From the NCBI RefSeq assembly GCF_029581195.1, contig NZ_CP120737.1, forward strand, positions 3,449,001-3,513,000: DNA of 64,000 bases, written 5' to 3'. The notes beneath the pieces are model-generated. The model had not been told where the DNA came from. It saw only the letters and a program-made list of their open reading frames with translations, and did no database searches. Both the position numbers and the translations under genes were made by a program. This document shows positions 59,818-64,000 of this stretch, piece after piece (within the stretch, counting starts at the first letter, position 1; the number at the start of each line of letters is the position of its first letter). The DNA is from Solwaraspora sp. WMMD791. GTDB lineage: Bacteria > Actinomycetota > Actinomycetes > Mycobacteriales > Micromonosporaceae.

Positions 59818-62259
59818 TCAGCCGGTGGCGATGCCGATCTGCTGGGTGATCGTCGCGTCGGTGATCTCGGTTTCCCGGGCCAGCAGCATCGCCTTGCTGA
59901 GGATCACGGCGAGCACGGTGTCTCCCTCGAACGGCAGGAACGCGTCGTGACGGTCATCACCGGGGCGCGTCGCCGACCGGTCCGGCACGATGCACAGGTA
60001 GGTGTCGTTCGGGCTCATCAGGATGTTCCCCGACCCCAGGTGGATCTTGTAGGTGCGCAGCTCACCCCGGACCACCAGGAACCGGCCGTCGATGCTGGCC
60101 CGGGCACCCACCGCCAGCCGGGGCAGCAGCCGGGCCAGCAGGTCCCGGCGGGTCTGCGCCGTCGCCGACAACTCCCCGAAGCTGTACGACGACCAGTAGT
60201 CCCGGAACCGGCCCGCCGGCCCGCCATCGGACCAGGTCGGGTCGTTGCCGACGCTGGCCACCCCGACGAACAGGTCGACGTCGCGCAGCACCTCGCTGAA
60301 CACCAGCGGCGGCACCTCGTGCAGCGGCATCGGCACCACCGGGGCCCGTTGCGCCCCCCACCGGCCGCCGGTGTAGCCGCCGCCGCTGGCGTGCGCCACG
60401 TTGCCGGGGGCGTCGATCGGATAGAACCGCACCTGGTCGGTGACCAGCCGCAGGTACGTACCGCTGTCGGTGGTGTCGACGCCGTAGTCGTCGCCGATGC
60501 CCTCCACCCAGTACTCCGCCCGCAGCCCCCACTGCGGCAGCTGCCGCACCGTCGGCGGATACGTGTCGTCGACCATCAACCGCAGCTTGTCCGCCCAGCC
60601 CCGGGCGGCGGCGAGCGCATGGAACTGGTGCTGGCGCAGCACGTGCCCGGCGAACCGGTTCGAGTAGGTGCCGGTCGACTCCTCCGCCGGAGTCAGCAGG
60701 TACACCTCCCGGTGGGCCTGCTTGAACGGCTGCACCACCCGGTGGCGTTCCAGCCACTCCCGCCAGGCGAGCACCTCCGGCACCGGCCGCCCGATCGGAT
60801 GCCACAGCTGCACCACCGCGTCGTCGGCGGCCGACACCGGGGTGTCGTCGACCGTCCGCAGCGCGCCGTCGGCCCAGCCGCACACCACCCCGTCGACCAG
60901 CCACAGCAGCCGCCGGGCCAGGACGCCGACCACCGGATGGTCCAGGTAGCGCTCCCGCCACACCGACAGGCTCCAGTCGCGTCGGGCCAGGAAGAGCCGG
61001 TCCAGCCGGGCCGACTGCGCCGCCAACATCCCGGAAACGTCCTTCGCCAGCGCCTTCACGTCGGCCACGACCTGCGGATGGTCACGCCGTACCGCCGCCG
61101 GAGGCGACTTCACCACCCGGCCGGCGTCGTTGTGCCAGGTCACCGCGACGGTGCTGGCGCCCGCCGACAGCTCCACCCGGCAGCCGCCGACCGTCACCTC
61201 GTGCCGACCGACGTCGGTCAACCCGTAGTCGGGGACCGCCAGCTCCTCGATCTCGTCCCGGCCGATGCCGAGCGCGGCGGCCCGCGCGTCGAGCGCCTTG
61301 TCGACCTCGTTGCGGGTGCCCTTGTACGTCAGCCGGGCCGACAGCCGGGCCAGCTGGGCCAGGGCGGCGTCACCGTCGAGGCGGCCCAGCACCCCGACCG
61401 CCGCGTTGGCGATCTTCGGGCAGGCCGGCCCGACCCCCGGCAGCCGCCGCAACATCACTTCGACCAGTACGCCGAACAGGCGTACCTGGTCGGTGGTCGG
61501 GCCGGTCAGCTCCACCAGCCAGAGCAGGCCCCGCAGCACGTCGGCGTTGCCGGCGTCCGGCACCTGCTGCGGGGTGGCCGACGCGGCGGTCAGCCACCGG
61601 TCCAGCACCGTACGGGCCTGCGCCGGGTCGGCCTCGGCGAGCAACTCCCGCGCCGTCTTCAGCCAGGCCGCCGGCGGGCGGGCGGCGGTCGCGGTGCTGG
61701 CGTGCGCCAGCAGCCGGGGCCAGGCCGGGCCGAGGGTCGGCAGCTCGGTGAGGATCTGCGCGGCCCACGGGTCCACCGGCTCCAGCGGTACGCTGCCCCG
61801 CTCGGCGAGGAACTGCCGCAGTCGGGGGCTCTCCCCCGACCGCAGCTGCACCCATTTCAGTACGTCGTCCGGCAGCCCACTGGTGGCCTGCAGCCGGCGC
61901 GCCACCAGCTCCAACGCGGTCGGCGGCAGTGCGTGCGGCGCCAGGACGACGAACGCGCCCAGGGCCTCGGCGTCCTCGGCGGACAGGTCGTCGGGCAGCC
62001 GCCGGGCCAGCTGCGACAGCAGCTCCGTCGCCGCCCACGGCAGGTGGCGACCGTCGAGCCGGACGTCGATCAGGGCACGCATCAGGCGTACCAGATCGGG
62101 CCGGGACAGCGGCCGCAGCAGCGCCCGGTGCTCCGCCTTGTTGACGACCTGCCAGGCGTGCCGGTAGAGATAGCTGGCCAGGCCGGGTACGTCGGCACCG
62201 GCGACCAGCTCACGCAGCCGCTCGGCGCGCCACGGCTCGGTGTTGCCCGTGATCGACAT
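59818..62259 (-). CDS. DUF4132-domain protein
   Basis: 813 residues. The N-terminal half is Ala/Leu/Arg-rich helical repeats; the C-terminal half has DUF4132 (LDRLFLARRDWSLSVWRERYLDHPVVGVLARRLLW, VLRQHQFHALAAARGWADKLRLMVDDTYPP, DLFVGVASVGNDPTW and YKIHLGSGNILMSPNDTYLCIVPDRS). Related to YehI/MolR-type proteins, function not established. Start overlaps the 62259 stop by 1 base (TGATG). Often found with MoxR/VWA genes elsewhere; none here. Confidence 0.9.
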   Translation of the reverse strand: MSITGNTEPWRAERLRELVAGADVPGLASYLYRHAWQVVNKAEHRALLRPLSRPDLVRLMRALIDVRLDGRHLPWAATELLSQLARRLPDDLSAEDAEALGAFVVLAPHALPPTALELVARRLQATSGLPDDVLKWVQLRSGESPRLRQFLAERGSVPLEPVDPWAAQILTELPTLGPAWPRLLAHASTATAARPPAAWLKTARELLAEADPAQARTVLDRWLTAASATPQQVPDAGNADVLRGLLWLVELTGPTTDQVRLFGVLVEVMLRRLPGVGPACPKIANAAVGVLGRLDGDAALAQLARLSARLTYKGTRNEVDKALDARAAALGIGRDEIEELAVPDYGLTDVGRHEVTVGGCRVELSAGASTVAVTWHNDAGRVVKSPPAAVRRDHPQVVADVKALAKDVSGMLAAQSARLDRLFLARRDWSLSVWRERYLDHPVVGVLARRLLWLVDGVVCGWADGALRTVDDTPVSAADDAVVQLWHPIGRPVPEVLAWREWLERHRVVQPFKQAHREVYLLTPAEESTGTYSNRFAGHVLRQHQFHALAAARGWADKLRLMVDDTYPPTVRQLPQWGLRAEYWVEGIGDDYGVDTTDSGTYLRLVTDQVRFYPIDAPGNVAHASGGGYTGGRWGAQRAPVVPMPLHEVPPLVFSEVLRDVDLFVGVASVGNDPTWSDGGPAGRFRDYWSSYSFGELSATAQTRRDLLARLLPRLAVGARASIDGRFLVVRGELRTYKIHLGSGNILMSPNDTYLCIVPDRSATRPGDDRHDAFLPFEGDTVLAVILSKAMLLARETEITDATITQQIGIATG

Positions 62260-62657
62260 CAGCCACCGACCAGCGGTACGAGCTTGAGGAACGTGACCTC
62301 GGTGTCCCGGCGCAGGTCGACCTCGTCGTCGAGGTCCTCGACCTGCCGGTCACCGACCAGCACCACGAACCCGTTGCGGCGGAACGCCGTCTCGGCGAGC
62401 GCGACCTGGGTGTCCGGGTCGACCCGGGGGCGGCGGCGGGCCGCCGGGTCGCCGTTGAGTGTCTGCTCGACCGGGGTCGGCGCCACCAGCGACCGGTTCG
62501 GCACGACCCCTTCGGCGGCGTGGTACTCGGCCACCTCCTGGTGGATCCGCCGACGGATCAGCTCCCGCAGCGTCAGTCGCTCCTCGAATATCCGCAGCGC
62601 CCAGGCCGGGGTACGGGCCCCGGCAGTGCTCTCGTCGACAAAGGTCACCATCGCCAT
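62259..62657 (-). CDS. small partner of the DUF4132 protein
   Basis: 132 residues from ATG 62657 (the frame continues to 62891 antisense to the toxin remnant). WALRIFEERLTLRELIRRRIHQEVAEYHAAE, VALAETAFRRNGFVVLVGDRQVEDLDDEVDLRRDTEVTFLKLVPLVGG. Translationally coupled to the DUF4132 gene. Not recognised; the C-terminal half looks like a beta-grasp-type domain, tentative. Confidence 0.7.
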   Translation of the reverse strand: MAMVTFVDESTAGARTPAWALRIFEERLTLRELIRRRIHQEVAEYHAAEGVVPNRSLVAPTPVEQTLNGDPAARRRPRVDPDTQVALAETAFRRNGFVVLVGDRQVEDLDDEVDLRRDTEVTFLKLVPLVGG

Positions 62658-62706
62658 GGCGCCGCAGTCTAGGTCCGCCCTGCGACAACCAGCCCCGACC
62701 GACCCC

Positions 62707-62958
62707 GGTGATGGCACAATCTGGGCCGGGCCGCTGGTGGACACGGTCCAGGGGTCGTCGATCGCGAACCTGAAGGAGCTGCGTCCAGGAGCCGTACGGA
62801 TCCTGGACGCCTTCGACCCCTGGCGTTCCAGCATCCTGCTCGTCGCTGGCGACAAGACCGGCCGGTGGAACGAGTGGTACACCGAAGCCATCCCACTGGC
62901 CGAACACCGCTACGAGATCTACTTGAAGGAACGCGCCGAGCAGGAGGGGGAACCGTGA
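62707..62958 (+). pseudogene. degenerate HigB/RelE-type toxin remnant
   Basis: IWAGPLVDTVQGSSIANLKELRPG and AFDPWRSSILLVAGDKTGRWNEWYTEAIPLAEHRYEIYLKERAEQEG match the C-terminal two-thirds of Gp49/HigB-type toxins. The N-terminal ~40 residues have no start or homologous sequence, and the central segment between LRPG and the AFDPW strand is shortened (AVRILD replaces SxxGRSExRxLF). The antitoxin gene overlaps its stop (GTGATG). Inactive toxin is the simplest reading. Confidence 0.7.
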
Positions 62959-63272
62959 TGGGCTACACGCGTTGGAGCGACGTCCGGAGTGCCTATGTCG
63001 AGCGGGCCGGTGGTGAGGAGGCGGTCGAGGCGGGCAAGCGGGAGCTGCTGGCCACCGTCGTCGGGCACCGCCTCGCCGAGGTACGCAAAGCCCGAGGTCT
63101 GACTCAGCAGCAGGTCGCCGACCGGATGGGCGTCACCAAGGGCCGGGTTTCCCAGATCGAGCAGGGCAAGATCTCCGGGCAGGATGTGGTGGCCCGCTAC
63201 GCCGCCGCGCTCGGTGGCCGTCTGCACCAGGCCATCTACTTCGACGACGGCGACATCGCCGCGATCGCCTGA
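62958..63272 (+). CDS. XRE-family HigA-like antitoxin
   Basis: 104 residues; GTG 62955 or ATG 62958, overlapping the toxin remnant stop, GGAGGGGG upstream. SDVRSAYVERAGGEEAVEAGKRELLATVVGHRLAEVRKARGLTQQQVADRMGVTKGRVSQIEQGKISG has an XRE HTH in the C-terminal half. Typical antitoxin of HigBA systems in actinomycetes, here with a decayed toxin. Confidence 0.88.
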   Translation: MGYTRWSDVRSAYVERAGGEEAVEAGKRELLATVVGHRLAEVRKARGLTQQQVADRMGVTKGRVSQIEQGKISGQDVVARYAAALGGRLHQAIYFDDGDIAAIA

Positions 63273-63323
63273 CCTGCGCTCCCCGCCCGGAAGCTTCAGG
63301 CTGCAACGGCGTTGGATCTAGTC

Positions 63324-63623
63324 ATGGGTGAGGGTGGCGGTTGGGCCGCGATGCGGGAGCGGCGGTTGGCTGAGCCGGGTGCCGCTGAGGCGTACGAGGC
63401 GGCGCGGTTGGCGTTCGAGCTCGGTCGTTCGGTGCGTGAGTTGCGTGAGCGTCGTGGTTGGAGTCAGACGCAGTTGGCTACGGCGTCGGAGATGACGCAG
63501 TCTGCGGTGGCCCGGTTCGAGGCTGGCGGGACGGTGCCGACGCTCGTGGTGCTGGAAAGACTGGCGACAGCGCTGGAGGTGAGCCTGAAGGTCGGTTTCG
63601 AGCCCCGCGACGCCGCCACCTAG
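63324..63623 (+). CDS. second XRE-family HigA-like antitoxin (orphan)
   Basis: 99 residues from ATG 63324. WAAMRERRLAEPGAAEAYEAARLAFELGRSVRELRERRGWSQTQLATASEMTQSAVARFEAGGTVPTLVVLERLATALEVSLKVGF is an antitoxin-like XRE with the HTH at ~38-80. Codon use differs from the neighbours (more G/T third positions). No toxin gene is adjacent. Confidence 0.85.
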   Translation: MGEGGGWAAMRERRLAEPGAAEAYEAARLAFELGRSVRELRERRGWSQTQLATASEMTQSAVARFEAGGTVPTLVVLERLATALEVSLKVGFEPRDAAT

Positions 63624-63639
63624 CAAGGTAGCCGGCTGG

Positions 63640-64000
63640 TCAGGGTCGTGGGGTGAGGCCGATGGTGGTGGCGAGGCGGGTCAGGTCGGGGGTAGGACCG
63701 GTCCGTAGGAGGGTGGTGATGACGGTGTGGGTGGTGGGTCGGGTGCGGGTTTCGGCGGGGGCGGTCTGGTCGGCGGTGATGATGGCGTGGGAGGCGGCGG
63801 TGGGGTTGCCGGTGTCGAGGTAGGCGTGGGCGATGTCGATCAGGTGGGCGGCGCGGTGTTCGGCGGGTAGTTCCCGCCAGCCGTGGCTGGCGGTGGCGTG
63901 TTGGTGGTGAGTGATGGCCTGGCGTGGGTCGCCGAGGGCGGTGGCGATGTGGGCTCGGGCAAGTTCGACGGCGGTGGGCCCGAAGCCGGTGGTGGTGTCG
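63640..64000 (-). CDS. C-terminal part of an XRE/TPR regulator (5' end outside window)
   Basis: Reading in from the right edge on the minus strand: TTTGFGPTAVELARAHIATALGDPRQAITHHQHATASHGWRELPAEHRAAHLIDIAHAYLDTGNPTAASHAI... ending LTRLATTIGLTPRP at a TGA (63640-63642). TPR-like helices as in Streptomyces XRE-TPR (Rap/Rgg-like) regulators; the HTH lies beyond the window. Confidence 0.75.
   Translation of the reverse strand, partial: DTTTGFGPTAVELARAHIATALGDPRQAITHHQHATASHGWRELPAEHRAAHLIDIAHAYLDTGNPTAASHAIITADQTAPAETRTRPTTHTVITTLLRTGPTPDLTRLATTIGLTPRP

Noticed and set aside
59947-62958. Very long plus-strand frame (about 1000 codons) opposite the DUF4132 gene
   Set aside because: High-GC antisense shadow: Arg/Gln/Pro/His-rich, no domain; only its last ~80 codons match a toxin remnant.

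Overview
The window is very GC-rich (about 70% or more by eye), with densely packed, often overlapping genes, frequent GTG/TTG starts and strong GGAGG-type ribosome binding sites. The gene families point to a filamentous actinomycete, most likely a Micromonosporaceae member: XRE-DUF5753 and DUF574 proteins, a SARP/AfsR regulator, a Zur-type zinc regulon, F420-type PPOX and many NarL/DesK two-component pairs. This is inferred from family content; no marker gene settles it. No rRNA, tRNA, CRISPR array or transposase was recognised.

Layout. 1-4.3 kb: the end of a Crp/Fnr regulator, then a co-directional cluster of a class III cyclase-fold protein, a P-loop NTPase with GTGR in place of GTGK, and a small helical protein. 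The C-terminus of the cyclase-like protein and the N-terminus of the NTPase share the 15-residue pattern NxGQxAxxVxGGxxQ. Such a shared terminal motif is the hallmark of amyloid-type homotypic signalling between an effector and an adjacent NTPase, and this is my best candidate for an undescribed conflict or signalling system. 4.3-9.2 kb: a two-component system and a divergent ABC-2 exporter with small membrane proteins. 9.2-16.4 kb: housekeeping and unknown genes, an XRE/methyltransferase pair and a GGDEF-EAL protein. 16.5-19.3 kb: a zinc-starvation locus with zinc-free L28 and L33, a winged-helix regulator, a P-loop-less CobW protein and two Zur-like boxes.

19.3-31.4 kb: a secreted lysozyme-like protein, an orphan ParA with a small partner, a HelD/HelR-type helicase, a MacB-type ABC transporter with its two-component system, and a TetR/FAD-monooxygenase pair with an operator. 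31.6-36.0 kb: an unknown Cys/His protein and a minimal YcaO RiPP locus. In the latter a SARP regulator faces a 44-residue candidate precursor and a YcaO enzyme across three 11-bp-phased TATC repeats. 36.0-41.0 kb: AraC/glyoxalase, a small unknown gene and a glycine-betaine-type ABC operon whose ATPase is frameshifted in its CBS region. 41.0-49.4 kb: a long non-coding stretch, a membrane-anchored protein, an FAD oxidoreductase, an M16 peptidase with a DUF4034 partner, a PAS-LuxR regulator and a DsbA/FrnE protein. 49.4-58.1 kb: a Tat-exported solute-binding protein, a CcdA-like membrane protein, M20 peptidase, GCS2 ligase, nitroreductase, flavin monooxygenase and a CopC-like pair. 58.3-64.0 kb: a long-type ArgG, a DUF4132 protein with a small partner, a decayed HigB toxin with HigA-type antitoxins, and the end of a TPR regulator.

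Two inverted copies of a ~100-bp element bracket the ParA to glycine-betaine segment (20.2-41.8 kb). Each carries two TTCCTC-N-GAGGAA-like palindromes 19 bp apart. Whether they are operators or the ends of a mobile segment is open.
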